Virus record (IMG/VR): IMGVR_UViG_3300032236_000044
Location: 1 to 25,241 of that record
Reading direction: 5' to 3' (one strand)
From: a virus
Length of the DNA: 25,241 bases
The notes beneath the pieces are model-generated. The model was not told the DNA's origin. It made no database searches and saw nothing but the letters and a program-made list of their open reading frames with translations. Positions 6,518-14,764 of this stretch are shown here, piece after piece. Position 1 is the first letter of the stretch. Each line of letters opens with the position of its first letter. Both the position numbers and the translations under genes were made by a program.

Positions 6518-7411
6518 ATGTCTAGTGAAAGAGAAGCAAGTAATGTACTTACTAGCGAAAATTCGGGCGAGTTTTATGCTAATAAACTTGGTTTAGCTAC
6601 GGAAGCTCCTGTCGAGGCGGTTGAAACCGAGCCGACAGTTGAGGATACTCCGCAGAGTGAACCAGTTGCAGACGAACCCAAACCAGTAGAGGAAGGCGAA
6701 AAGAAGCCAAATCCGAAACTTGAAAAGCGTTTTTCTGAATTAACAAAGCAACGTGAGATGGCTCGGCAGGAAGCTGACCGAGAGCGCCAAAGAGCTGCGG
6801 ATTTAGAGGCACGTTTAGAGGCACTTGAAAGAGGTTCTAAGCCTGTAAAACAGGATGAGCCTAATAAAGAGCCACAGCCGAGTGACTTTACCGATGCGTT
6901 TGAATATGCAAAAGCATTGGCAGAATATTCGACTGCTAAAGCACTTGAAAACAGGGATAAACAGGAAGCTGAACGCAAAGCTAACGAAGAGCGCCAGAAA
7001 GTTATGACCTCTTGGCAAACAAAGTTAGAAGCAGCGAAAAGCGAACTACCTGACTACGAAGACATGATTGCATCTAGTGATGTAGTTGTATCAGATCAAG
7101 TTAGGGATGCTATTTTAGAGAGCGATGTAGGGCCAAAGATTCTTTACCATCTGGCAGAGAATCCCGAAGTTGCAACTAAGATCAGCGGATTATCGTTAAC
7201 AAGTGCTTTAAGAGAGATTGGGAAATTAGAGGCTAGGTTTGAAAAAACCGCAGAAGCGCCTAAGCCTGCTGTAAGAAAAAGCAATGCACCAGCGCCTATC
7301 AATCCAATCCGAGGCGGTTCTAATGTTGATGTACCTATGACTGCCGATGGGGAGTTCACAGGATCAATACAGCAATGGAAAGAAATGCGTAAGGCTGGAA
7401 AGATTAGGTAA
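6518..7411 (+). CDS. scaffolding protein
   Basis: The 297-residue acidic, Glu/Pro/Lys-rich protein sits between portal and coat, at the place and size of P22 gp8 (303 residues). Residues 20-65 are acidic and disordered. Residues 66-107 (LEKRFSELTKQREMARQEAD and on) form a strong coiled coil, with more helix through about residue 180 (EERQKVMTSWQTKLEAAKSEL). The C-terminus ends in a short basic helix (QQWKEMRKAGKIR), which resembles the coat-binding end of P22 scaffold. Scaffold copolymerises with coat to form the procapsid and then exits. Assignment rests on position, composition and architecture rather than strict identity. The RBS is a weak AGGGAATACCT. Confidence 0.88.
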   Translation: MSSEREASNVLTSENSGEFYANKLGLATEAPVEAVETEPTVEDTPQSEPVADEPKPVEEGEKKPNPKLEKRFSELTKQREMARQEADRERQRAADLEARLEALERGSKPVKQDEPNKEPQPSDFTDAFEYAKALAEYSTAKALENRDKQEAERKANEERQKVMTSWQTKLEAAKSELPDYEDMIASSDVVVSDQVRDAILESDVGPKILYHLAENPEVATKISGLSLTSALREIGKLEARFEKTAEAPKPAVRKSNAPAPINPIRGGSNVDVPMTADGEFTGSIQQWKEMRKAGKIR

Positions 7412-7437
7412 ACAATTTTTAATTTAAAGGAAATGAA

Positions 7438-8682
7438 ATGGCCAATAATTTATTGACGATTTCCAAGATCACAAATGAAGCCTTGATGGTCCTGGAAAAC
7501 GAACTCACATTTTCAAGCGAAGTAAATCGCAACTACGATGACCAATTTGCGGTTGTTGGCGGCAAGATCGGCAATACTGTGAATGTCCGCAGACCCGGAA
7601 GGTTCATCGGTGCGGTAGGCCCAGCACTATCAGTTGAAGACTTTAACGAGACTTCATTGCCAGTAACATTGTCAACACAATTTCAAGTGGCAACTCAGTT
7701 TACCACTCAGGATTTGGCATTAAGTTTGGACATGTTCTCAGACAGAGTGTTGAAGCCTGCAGTAGCAACTATTGCTAACAAGATTGATCGTGACGGACTT
7801 GCAATGGCTGCTCTTCAAACAGCAAACATTGTTGGAACTGCTGGTACACCTCCAACAGGACTAATCACCTACTTAACAGCTGGTGCTTATCTTGATGCTG
7901 AAGGCGCACCTAGAGATGGTCGTCGTGCTTGTATCGTAGAACCCTTTACATCTGCAACAATCGTTGACAGTTTAAAAGGTTTGTTCATGCCCCAAGAAGC
8001 CATTGCAGAGCAATACCGCAAAGGTTTGATGGGTCGTGATTCAGCTGGTACAAACTGGAAACTCGATCAAAACGTGGTTTCACAGACTTTCGGTTCATAC
8101 TCTGGTAACACATTGTCTGCTGACACAACTGCACAAGTTGGTTATCTTTCAAGTGGTTGGTCACAGTATTCTACAATCCAGATCAAAGCATCTTCAGCTT
8201 CTACATTGAACGCTGGTGACGTTATCCAGATCGCTGGTTTGTATGCTACTAACCCACAAAACCGCCAGGCTTATGGTTCAGGCAAACTGCGTAATTTTGT
8301 TGTTCAGGCTACTACAACTGTAGGAACTGGCGCAACAAACATTACTGTTTCTCCTGCGATCATTACTGGTGGACAATTCCAGAACACAGCAATCATTGGT
8401 ACAACATCTACAACAGCAGTTGTTACACCATTCAACAACACAGGTACATTGTCACCACAGAACATGCTCTTCCATCGTGATGCTTTCACATTAGCGGTAG
8501 CTGATTTGGAGCTTCCAGAAGGAGTGCATTTTGCTGGTCGTGCATCTGATAAAGAAGTTGGACTCTCAATCCGAGTGGTCCGCCAATATACCATTAACAA
8601 CGATAGTATTCCAACACGTTTAGATGTGCTGTATGGATGGGCGCCTCTGTATCAAGAACTTGCTTGCAGAATCGCATCTTAA
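7438..8682 (+). CDS. major capsid (coat) protein, P22 gp5-like
   Basis: The 414-residue protein belongs to the P22 coat family (HK97 fold; P22 gp5 has 430 residues). Typical pieces are MANNLLTISKITNEALMVLE at the N-terminus, GNTVNVRRPGRFIG, QFTTQDLALSLDMFSDRVLKPAV, and the C-terminal ADLELPEGV..AGRASDKEVGLSIRVVRQY. Residues about 213-320 are Thr/Ser/Gly-rich and correspond to the inserted I-domain region that stabilises P22-type coat (GDVIQIAGLYATNP, GATNITVSPAIITGG). Hundreds of copies build the shell around scaffold. The RBS is strong (TAAAGGAAATG). Expression is likely driven by the promoter at 6439 and ended by the terminator at 9170-9210. Confidence 0.95.
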   Translation: MANNLLTISKITNEALMVLENELTFSSEVNRNYDDQFAVVGGKIGNTVNVRRPGRFIGAVGPALSVEDFNETSLPVTLSTQFQVATQFTTQDLALSLDMFSDRVLKPAVATIANKIDRDGLAMAALQTANIVGTAGTPPTGLITYLTAGAYLDAEGAPRDGRRACIVEPFTSATIVDSLKGLFMPQEAIAEQYRKGLMGRDSAGTNWKLDQNVVSQTFGSYSGNTLSADTTAQVGYLSSGWSQYSTIQIKASSASTLNAGDVIQIAGLYATNPQNRQAYGSGKLRNFVVQATTTVGTGATNITVSPAIITGGQFQNTAIIGTTSTTAVVTPFNNTGTLSPQNMLFHRDAFTLAVADLELPEGVHFAGRASDKEVGLSIRVVRQYTINNDSIPTRLDVLYGWAPLYQELACRIAS

Positions 8683-8706
8683 TCAACTTATTTAAAGGAA
8701 ACACAA

Positions 8707-9153
8707 ATGAGTAATCCAGGACCAGCAACCACAGTATCGGCACACCCAAGTAATGTCACAACAAACCAAACATTGCGTTTGATTGGTGTTGCAAAAGGTG
8801 TGAACTTAAATGCTGTAGGTTTTACACCAGTACCAGTAAATAACTCTACTGCGTACTTGCCACAGACTTTGTTAGTAACTAACGTAAACAATGCCGGTTC
8901 AGCTGTTGCATTGTCTACAACTACTGCACTAAGTCTTACAACAACAAACGTAGGTTCACCATCTAGTTTGTTCCCAGCGCTGACTACAGCTCAGATTTCT
9001 GCATTGGCAACTTCACCACTAGGTGTTTCATTGTCAACAGCATCTGCTAACACACCAGCGCAAATAGTTCAAACTTTATACGCAGATGTAACAACCGCCT
9101 CTGGCGCAACTGGTACAGGTGATGTGTATGTTTACGGCTATGACTTTAGCTAA
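8707..9153 (+). CDS. probable virion protein after coat, unknown
   Basis: The 148-residue Thr/Ser/Ala/Val-rich protein has no cysteine. Alternating hydrophobic stretches (QTLLVTNVNNAGSAVALSTT, GDVYVYGYDF) suggest beta structure. Its RBS context (TTTAAAGGAAAC) is almost the same as that of the coat gene, implying high-level translation. It is the last gene before a strong terminator, so it shares a transcript with scaffold and coat. A head decoration, head-completion or fibre-anchoring protein would fit, but I see no family motif that settles it. Confidence 0.72.
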   Translation: MSNPGPATTVSAHPSNVTTNQTLRLIGVAKGVNLNAVGFTPVPVNNSTAYLPQTLLVTNVNNAGSAVALSTTTALSLTTTNVGSPSSLFPALTTAQISALATSPLGVSLSTASANTPAQIVQTLYADVTTASGATGTGDVYVYGYDFS

Positions 9154-9169
9154 TCCAAGCTAAATAAAT

Positions 9170-9210
9170 GAGAAAGGCTATCCTCAAAAGGGGTAGCTTT
9201 TTCTCTTTTT
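9170..9210 (+). terminator. rho-independent terminator after the capsid unit
   Basis: GAGAAAGGCTATCC pairs with GGGGTAGC-T-TTTTCTC (one bulged T, G-T wobbles) around a TCAAAA-type loop, followed by TTTTT. This is a classic intrinsic terminator, 16 bases after the stop of the preceding gene. It separates the scaffold-coat transcript from the fibre region. Confidence 0.85.
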
Positions 9211-9214
9211 AGAC

Positions 9215-9230
9215 TATAATTCATTATAAT
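9215..9230 (+). promoter_or_regulatory. possible promoter for the fibre region (tandem TATAAT)
   Basis: Two TATAAT boxes (9215-9220 and 9225-9230) follow the terminator and precede the ATG at 9248. Neither has a good -35 at 17 bases (GGTAGC or TCTCTT). A restart promoter is expected here because the terminator is strong, but this sequence alone is weak evidence: the stretch is AT-rich. Confidence 0.3.
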
Positions 9231-9247
9231 TTTTCAAAGGAAAAATC

Positions 9248-9574
9248 ATGCCATCTACCACAATTGCTCGTGGAAATGCTTTAAGCACTTTTTACATTGC
9301 ACCATCCCTTACCCCTGCCCAAGTCGCTGCTAGTACAACAGCAGTTCAGACTTTTACTGTTCCAGGCTTGTTAACAACTGACTATATCCAACCAGGTGGT
9401 TACATTGCTAACCAAACTGCCGGTATTTTCATTGCTGAAACAGATTGTTTGACAAATAACGTATTGACTGTTCAGTTTGGCAACTGTAGTACATCTGCTG
9501 CAACTCCTGCATCAGGCGTATATGAGTTCCAGATTACACGTTTTGACGGCCCAGCTCCTGCAACAGCAGTCTAA
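9248..9574 (+). CDS. small beta-rich phage protein, unknown
   Basis: The 108-residue protein starts at an ATG with RBS CAAAGGAAAAA. It is rich in Thr, Ala and Val with two Cys in the second half (C67, C80). Segments such as AVQTFTVPGLLTTDYIQPGG and VLTVQFGNCSTSAATPASGVYEFQITRF suggest a compact beta sandwich. It is the first gene after the terminator. Proteins of this sort often make head-fibre or decoration components in tailed phages, but no specific match can be claimed. It is followed after two bases by another small beta-rich gene. Confidence 0.72.
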   Translation: MPSTTIARGNALSTFYIAPSLTPAQVAASTTAVQTFTVPGLLTTDYIQPGGYIANQTAGIFIAETDCLTNNVLTVQFGNCSTSAATPASGVYEFQITRFDGPAPATAV

Positions 9575-9576
9575 TC

Positions 9577-9939
9577 ATGGCAAATACAAGCGTTTTTAGG
9601 CCAGTTGGCCCATCATACGTTGTAGCTGTATCGACAACCGCATCAACTGCTTTGACTGTTACTCCAGCGGGTAACGATCAGATCAATTATTGCGGTTTTC
9701 TTAACACTTCAGCCAATCCGATTGCACTTACGATCACAGAAGCTAACGTTCTGAATTCGGTAACAGCTCCTGCAGCGGTATTCCCGACTAATGGAACTCC
9801 TACTAACACAGTAATACTGGGCATTTCTATGTCAACGCCAATGGTAATTGCAGTTCCGTCTAACGGATTTTCTGTGAGCGCCATTACTTCGACATCGACT
9901 GCTAATTTGTATATTACTCCTATGGCAGATCAATCATGA
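9577..9939 (+). CDS. small beta-rich phage protein, unknown
   Basis: The 120-residue protein starts two bases after the previous stop and overlaps the next ATG by four bases. It contains VVAVSTTASTALTVTPAGNDQINYCGFLNTSANPIALTI near the N-terminus and SNGFSVSAITSTSTANLYITP at the end. The order (alternating strands, a Gly-Phe-Ser-Val turn, then a last strand) suggests a beta-sandwich. It is probably structural, given its setting between coat and fibre genes and its composition. No catalytic motif is seen. Weak resemblance to its neighbours is compositional rather than clear paralogy. Confidence 0.72.
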   Translation: MANTSVFRPVGPSYVVAVSTTASTALTVTPAGNDQINYCGFLNTSANPIALTITEANVLNSVTAPAAVFPTNGTPTNTVILGISMSTPMVIAVPSNGFSVSAITSTSTANLYITPMADQS

Positions 9940-10295
9940 CCAATCAAGTAGCCAATACAAATACACCAAATACTGTATTACTGAGCACTTACGCTACTCA
10001 GCCAGTTATTGCAAGTGGTTTTGGTACTTCACCAACTCTCAAAGGTGTAAGTCCAAACTGTTTTGCGGTAACTGTAGGTACTGGCGGTGCTGCATCAGGT
10101 ACTTTGACACTTCCCGCTGCTCCAAACGGATGGATGTGTTTAGCTAATGATGTTACCAGTGGTTCAAGCCTATTTTTGCAACAAACTGCTAGTAGCACTA
10201 CATCAGTTACAGTAACTGGTTATGGAATTACTACAGGACTTGCAGCAAATATGTCTGCTGGTGATATGATTGTTATGACTTGCATACCTTACTAA
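9936..10295 (+). CDS. small beta-rich phage protein, unknown
   Basis: The 119-residue protein is coupled by ATGA to the gene before it, and its stop is directly followed by the ATG of the long fibre. It is Thr/Ser/Gly/Ala-rich. ASGTLTLPAAPNGWMCLANDVT (residues about 53-74) is the pattern of a beta domain known from phage structural proteins, and it ends in DMIVMTCIPY. Its coupling to the long fibre suggests a linked role, for example fibre attachment, but this is inference. Confidence 0.72.
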   Translation: MTNQVANTNTPNTVLLSTYATQPVIASGFGTSPTLKGVSPNCFAVTVGTGGAASGTLTLPAAPNGWMCLANDVTSGSSLFLQQTASSTTSVTVTGYGITTGLAANMSAGDMIVMTCIPY

Positions 10296-12890
10296 ATGAC
10301 TGCTCCTGCTCTAACCTCAGATCAAAATATCCTGCCTGTTCAGGCATATTTTAATATTGATGGATCGTTTAACACGTTCATAGGGCAGGGGCATCCTTTT
10401 GTTGTTTCTGCGACAGAATCAATTGGTATAAACAATGTAACAACCAATGCTACTTTTTATCCTGTTTTTAGCCCTGTTAGTAGTGGACAAGTTACTAGTT
10501 TAGATGTATTTACTGGTTTAACTTACAACCCAAGCACAGGATTATTAACTACAACAGCATTGCAAGGTAATCTTAAAGGTATTGCTGATTTAGCCACAAA
10601 TTTAGTGGGAAGTTATACAAATGCACTTGTATATCAATCAACCAACAACACAACTTCTTTTATTGCAAATGGTACAACAGGGCAATATTTAAGTGCTAAT
10701 ACTAGTGGAGCACCTACTTGGGTTACTCCCACATTTGCTGGATCAACTGTTATTGATGATACATCCACAAATGCCACAAGATACCCTTTATTTTCCTCAA
10801 TAACATCAGGAAATTTATTAACAGAATATACAAGTTCCACAAAGTATCAATTCAATCCTAATACTGGAGCATTGACAGCTACATCTTTTGTGGGTTCTGG
10901 TGCTAGTTTAACCAGTATTCCTAATGGGGCACTTGTAAATTCAAGCATTACTGTTGGCACAACTTCAATCTCATTAGGTTCTAGTTCCACAACATTGGTT
11001 GGTTTATCAAGTGTAACTTCTACCAGTTTTGTAGGAGCATTAACTGGCAATGCTAGTTCTGCAACAACAGCTACAAGTGCAACTGTTGCATTAAATGTTC
11101 AAGTAACAGATAGCACATCTAGTTCAAGCACTTTTTATCCAACTTTGTCGCCTGGAACAACTGGATCAACAAACTATGCTTTAGGCACAAGTTCTACAAA
11201 ATTGAGTTTTGTGCCAAACACAGGAACTTTAACCACAACTGCTTTGGTTTCTACTGGTGGAAGTATAGATAACACACCAATAGGTGCTACAACTGCTAGT
11301 ACAGGTAAATTCACAACCTTAGAAGCCACAGGAACATCAACTCTTGGAGATGCTTCTACTACTTATATTCAGGTGGTGGGAGATGCTTCTTATCCTGCAA
11401 TTAAAGCAGCAGGAGGAACAAATACACCTCTTGTTTTACAACCATTGGGAACAGGAGCATTACAAGCACAACAGACTACATCTACCGCTACAGGTGGTAA
11501 TGCTAGGGGTGCTAATGCGGTTGATTGGCAGACAACTAGAAGTGCAGCAAGTTATGTGGCAAGCGGAGCTAATTCTTTTTTGGGTGGTGGTATAAATAAT
11601 ATATCAAGTGGTAGTTATTCTGTTTTAGTTGGAGGAAACACGGGACAATCTACTGCTTATGGAACATTTGTTGGGGGTGGTTACGGAAATAAAGCTACAC
11701 TCAATCAATCTTCTGTTGTAGCTGGAGAAAATAATACAGCAAGTGGAATAGATTCTTTTATAGGAGCTGGTCACTTAAATTCATCAACAGGGTGGTTAGG
11801 TTTTATTGGTAGTGGCGAAGCAAATTCAACCACAGCTAATGCTTATGTAACACAACAAGCAACATCATCTGTAACATCAGGTTCAACAGCAGTCACATTA
11901 AGTGGCTCAAATGCGGCAATTAAAGTTGGTCAATTAGTTACAGGTACAGGTATTGCTAATGTTGGAAGCGCAACAAACTACACTTATGTAGCCGCCATTT
12001 CAGGAACCTCACTAACCCTATCTCAAAACGCAAGTGCATCTGGCTCACCAACCCTATCTTTCTACACACCTCATGGAGTAGTAGTAGGAGGAGGAAATAA
12101 CCAAGCAACAGGTTCCTATTCGTATGTAGGTGGAGGAGGCGATGCGGGTACTGCTGCGAATAGGAACGTAGCATCTGGAGATTGGAGTTTTGTTGGTGGT
12201 GGTTGGGGAAACCAAGCTACTGCTGTTGGTGCTGTTGTTGTTGGTGGAGGTCAAAACAACGGATTGGTTTTTGGAAATCAAGCGTCAAATACTTCTGCAT
12301 TTGTAGGCGCAGGAGTTGGTAATCAAGCAAGTGGCTCAAGAAGTTCTGTAGTTGGTGGGTATAGTAATTGGGCAAATGCTGATTATGCTGCAATTCTTGG
12401 TGGAATTTTTGGAAGCGCAAGAAGTATTATTGGAAATCAAGTTGCCGCTGCTTGTAATAACCCAATGGGTACTGGTTCATTAGGAACACAACAATTTGCT
12501 TTATTAATATTAGCTCGTCAAACCACAGATGCAACCGCCACAGTTCTTACAAGTAATACATCTGCCGCATCAGGTACAAACCAAGTAATCCTACCAAACA
12601 ACTCAGCATATTCATTTAGAGCAACCATAATTGGTGGAGTTACTGGGGCAGGAAATACGGCATCTTGGATTCTTCAAGGTGCAATCAAACGTGGTTCTGG
12701 AGTTGGAACAACTGCAATAGTTGGAGCAGTAAACTCAATACTATTAGCTCAAGACTCAGGTGCATCTACTTGGGCAGTTTCAGCTACCGCAGATACAACC
12801 AATGGTGGTTTATCAATTACAGTTACTGGACAAGCCTCAACTACAATTAGATGGGTTTGCAAGGTAGAGACAACAGAAATGACATACTAA
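10296..12890 (+). CDS. long tail fibre with YadA-like repeats
   Basis: This is an 864-residue fibre. Residues about 35-340 hold three copies of a 45-residue shaft repeat with cores LTYNPSTGLLTTT, YQFNPNTGALTAT and LSFVPNTGTLTTT. From RGANAVDWQ (about 404) to about 712 there are repeats of the form S-x-(V/I)-GGG-x-x-N-x-A-x-G (GGGYGNKATLNQSSVVAGENN and similar), as in the left-handed beta-rolls of YadA-type trimeric adhesins. Residues about 523-590 are an inserted GTGI-type domain (see 11862-12065). The last 150 residues (ILPNNSAYSFRATIIGG, GGLSITVTGQASTTIRWV) form a C-terminal domain frequent in aquatic phage fibres. A trimeric receptor-binding role is likely. The ATG directly follows the previous stop without a clear RBS, implying coupled translation. 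Confidence 0.85.
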   Translation: MTAPALTSDQNILPVQAYFNIDGSFNTFIGQGHPFVVSATESIGINNVTTNATFYPVFSPVSSGQVTSLDVFTGLTYNPSTGLLTTTALQGNLKGIADLATNLVGSYTNALVYQSTNNTTSFIANGTTGQYLSANTSGAPTWVTPTFAGSTVIDDTSTNATRYPLFSSITSGNLLTEYTSSTKYQFNPNTGALTATSFVGSGASLTSIPNGALVNSSITVGTTSISLGSSSTTLVGLSSVTSTSFVGALTGNASSATTATSATVALNVQVTDSTSSSSTFYPTLSPGTTGSTNYALGTSSTKLSFVPNTGTLTTTALVSTGGSIDNTPIGATTASTGKFTTLEATGTSTLGDASTTYIQVVGDASYPAIKAAGGTNTPLVLQPLGTGALQAQQTTSTATGGNARGANAVDWQTTRSAASYVASGANSFLGGGINNISSGSYSVLVGGNTGQSTAYGTFVGGGYGNKATLNQSSVVAGENNTASGIDSFIGAGHLNSSTGWLGFIGSGEANSTTANAYVTQQATSSVTSGSTAVTLSGSNAAIKVGQLVTGTGIANVGSATNYTYVAAISGTSLTLSQNASASGSPTLSFYTPHGVVVGGGNNQATGSYSYVGGGGDAGTAANRNVASGDWSFVGGGWGNQATAVGAVVVGGGQNNGLVFGNQASNTSAFVGAGVGNQASGSRSSVVGGYSNWANADYAAILGGIFGSARSIIGNQVAAACNNPMGTGSLGTQQFALLILARQTTDATATVLTSNTSAASGTNQVILPNNSAYSFRATIIGGVTGAGNTASWILQGAIKRGSGVGTTAIVGAVNSILLAQDSGASTWAVSATADTTNGGLSITVTGQASTTIRWVCKVETTEMTY
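11862..12065 (+). other. GTGI-type beta domain inserted in the long fibre
   Basis: Residues about 523-590 of the fibre (SGSTAVTLSG, KVGQLVTGTGIA, VAAISGTSLTLSQNASASG) interrupt the YadA-like GGG repeats, which resume at GVVVGGGNNQATG. The same kind of domain splits the gp4-like protein (17317-17529). Confidence 0.6.
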
Positions 12891-12899
12891 GGAACTAAC

Positions 12900-13175
12900 A
12901 TGGCACTTAAACTAAACTTAGGCACAACTCAATTTGGCGCACCAGCACCAGAGGCTTATGCTCGTGTAACCAACTTCTTTGGAAACAAAGACAATATCCA
13001 AGTACAGGTATCTGTGCATTTCTCAAAGGATGCTAGAGATTCAAATCTAAGCCCTGTGATGGAACACGCACACTATATTGGTCTTGCAGACCTAGCGGGT
13101 AAGGGTGAGTTGATGACTGCAATATATGAAGTTCTTAAAACAATGGCTCAATATCAAGGCGCAACGGACGTATGA
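12900..13175 (+). CDS. small phage protein between fibre genes, unknown
   Basis: The 91-residue protein has RBS AAGGAA seven bases before its ATG. Its first half is beta-like (QFGAPAPEAYARVTNFFGN, NIQVQVSVHFSKDAR). The C-terminal half is an amphipathic helix (LAGKGELMTAIYEVLKTMAQY). It overlaps the next ATG by four bases. I recall similar proteins beside fibre genes in aquatic phages, without known function. It may assist folding or attachment of the adjacent fibres; that is inference from context only. Confidence 0.75.
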   Translation: MALKLNLGTTQFGAPAPEAYARVTNFFGNKDNIQVQVSVHFSKDARDSNLSPVMEHAHYIGLADLAGKGELMTAIYEVLKTMAQYQGATDV

Positions 13176-13483
13176 ATTACATTTGGAAAATATTAGAAAT
13201 AAGTGCTGAAAATGAGTTAATTACTCATGCCAAATATCATTGCACATTATCTGATGACACAAATACAGTAGAAACCGAAGGAAATTGGTTTTTTATAGAC
13301 CCTGTGATGAATGTGCCATTTGCTCAAGTTACAGAAGAAATGGTAGCAAATTGGATAGAAAATGCTTCTATGAAAGATGGGGTAAATGTAATAAAATCAA
13401 GACTAGAAGAACAATTGAAATCTTTAGAATTAAAAACTGTTGTACCTCCTTGGAAGCCACAAGTATTCACACCTAATATTTAA
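13172..13483 (+). CDS. small phage protein between fibre genes, unknown
   Basis: The 103-residue protein is coupled to the preceding gene by ATGA. It has an N-terminal beta part (YIWKILEISAENELITHAKYHCTL, ETEGNWFF), then VTEEMVANWIENASMKDGVNVIKSRLEEQLKSLE, a helical region, and a Pro-rich end (VVPPWKPQVF). The order WKI....I..A.Y......G.......F..VTEE.V..WI.....I...LEEQL.....P is one I associate with small accessory proteins near phage tail and fibre genes. A fibre-assembly helper is plausible but not demonstrated. Confidence 0.75.
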   Translation: MNYIWKILEISAENELITHAKYHCTLSDDTNTVETEGNWFFIDPVMNVPFAQVTEEMVANWIENASMKDGVNVIKSRLEEQLKSLELKTVVPPWKPQVFTPNI

Positions 13484-13485
13484 AC

Positions 13486-14493
13486 ATGGCGCAAACCAAT
13501 TTCACCCCAATCTATTTATATAACAGCGGAATGGCCAATAATACGCCTCTCGCTGCTAATTTGGGTGCGGGTGAATTAGCTATTAATTACACAGATGGAA
13601 AGCTATTTTATAAAGATAATAGTTCTTCAATCCAAGTAATTGGTTGGAAGACAACTCCTACAACTGCTGGAGGCACAGGTTTAACAAGTTACACAACAGG
13701 TGATCTGCCATATTATGCCTCTGGCACAACACTTTCAAAACTAGGAATTGGTACAAGTGGCTATGTATTAGAGTCAAATGGTTCTGCTCCTACTTGGGTA
13801 GCACAATCTACTTTGTCTGTTGGTACTGCAACTAATGCTACAAATACTGCAATTACAAATAACACAAGTTCAAGTGCCACTTGGTATCTAACTATTGTTT
13901 CTGCAACAACAGGAAATTTACCACAAACCACAAGTTCAACTAAATTAAGTTTTGTACCTAATACTGGTGTTTTAAGCATAACTGGCGCTAATCTTGGTGG
14001 TTTAACTGCATCAAGTGCTGTAGCAACAGATGCAAGTAAAAATCTTGTAAGTGTTACAAATACAGGAACAGGAAATAATGTATTAGCAACATCACCTACT
14101 TTGGTGACTCCAATTTTAGGTGTTGCTAATGCAACTAGTATTCAATTTGGTTCTAGCACAATTTTAAATGATTATGAAGAAGGTACGTGGTCACCAGGAG
14201 TAGGTAATTTAACTGTTGTTGGCACTTTTTCTTCTAGTGGTACATACACAAAAATTGGCAGATTTGTTACAGTTACAGCCACATTAAGTGCTACTACTAG
14301 TGTAACTGGAAATGCAGGTAACTTTTTTAGTGGATTACCATTTACACCGGCTAGACCAACATCAGGTTCTGCAATTTGGGCTAATAGAGGATCTGGTGGA
14401 TTTACTGAAGCGTTTACTAATGGTAATGTTTACACTTCAGGATTTGGTACATATTCAACTATATATGTAACCATAACTTTTGAAACAACTTAA
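13486..14493 (+). CDS. second tail fibre protein
   Basis: The 335-residue fibre begins with the phage-fibre N-terminal pattern LYNSGMANNTPLAANLGAGELAINYTDGKLFYKD (10-44). Next comes a shaft repeat GGTGLTSYTTGDLPYYASGT...GTSGYVLESNGSAPTWV (67-104). A copy of the 45-residue repeat of the longer fibre follows (TSSTKLSFVPNTGVLSITG, about 147-165). The C-terminal domain opens with DYEEGTWSPGV (about 226) and is beta-rich to the end. That EEGTW-type start is typical of a C-terminal knob domain in aquatic phage fibres. It probably trimerises and binds a surface receptor. There is no clear RBS; translation is likely coupled to the gene that ends three bases upstream. Confidence 0.83.
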   Translation: MAQTNFTPIYLYNSGMANNTPLAANLGAGELAINYTDGKLFYKDNSSSIQVIGWKTTPTTAGGTGLTSYTTGDLPYYASGTTLSKLGIGTSGYVLESNGSAPTWVAQSTLSVGTATNATNTAITNNTSSSATWYLTIVSATTGNLPQTTSSTKLSFVPNTGVLSITGANLGGLTASSAVATDASKNLVSVTNTGTGNNVLATSPTLVTPILGVANATSIQFGSSTILNDYEEGTWSPGVGNLTVVGTFSSSGTYTKIGRFVTVTATLSATTSVTGNAGNFFSGLPFTPARPTSGSAIWANRGSGGFTEAFTNGNVYTSGFGTYSTIYVTITFETT

Positions 14494-14507
14494 TTTTGGG
14501 GAAATAA

Positions 14508-14753
14508 ATGACTATATCATCAACAACTGTAATTGATAAAGTTGAAGTATTACAACTTGGACAACTTCAAGTAAGACAAGCTGAAATAATTACAAAAGAT
14601 AATGTAGAGATTGCAAGAACATACAACAGATGGATTTGTGTGCCTGGTGATAATGTAAGTACACAAGACCCTAAAGTACAAGCTATTGCTAATGCACTTT
14701 GGACTTCTGATGTTATTTCTGCATACCAAGCATCTATAACTCAACCAGCATAA
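14508..14753 (+). CDS. small accessory protein after the fibre, unknown
   Basis: The 81-residue protein has a good RBS (GGGGA, six to seven bases before the ATG). It opens with a helical VIDKVEVLQLGQLQVRQAEIITKDNVEIARTYNRWICVPGD (9-49) and ends in QAIANALWTSDVISAYQASI. The segment KDN.EIARTY.R....PGD is recognisable in small proteins that follow phage fibre genes, and which may be fibre-tip or assembly proteins. Function is otherwise not shown. It lies between the second fibre and the tailspike. Confidence 0.75.
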   Translation: MTISSTTVIDKVEVLQLGQLQVRQAEIITKDNVEIARTYNRWICVPGDNVSTQDPKVQAIANALWTSDVISAYQASITQPA

Positions 14754-14764
14754 AAAGGTAAAAC

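Noticed and set aside
8304-8600. Open frames on the minus strand inside coat, portal, fibre and other genes
   Set aside because: They are antisense to strongly supported genes, have no RBS or domain pattern, and follow from codon bias of the real genes.
11500-12450. CRISPR-like or satellite DNA because of repeated GGTGG/GGAGG strings
   Set aside because: The repeats are codon-level echoes of the GGG-x-x-N protein motif in a coding frame, with variable spacing.
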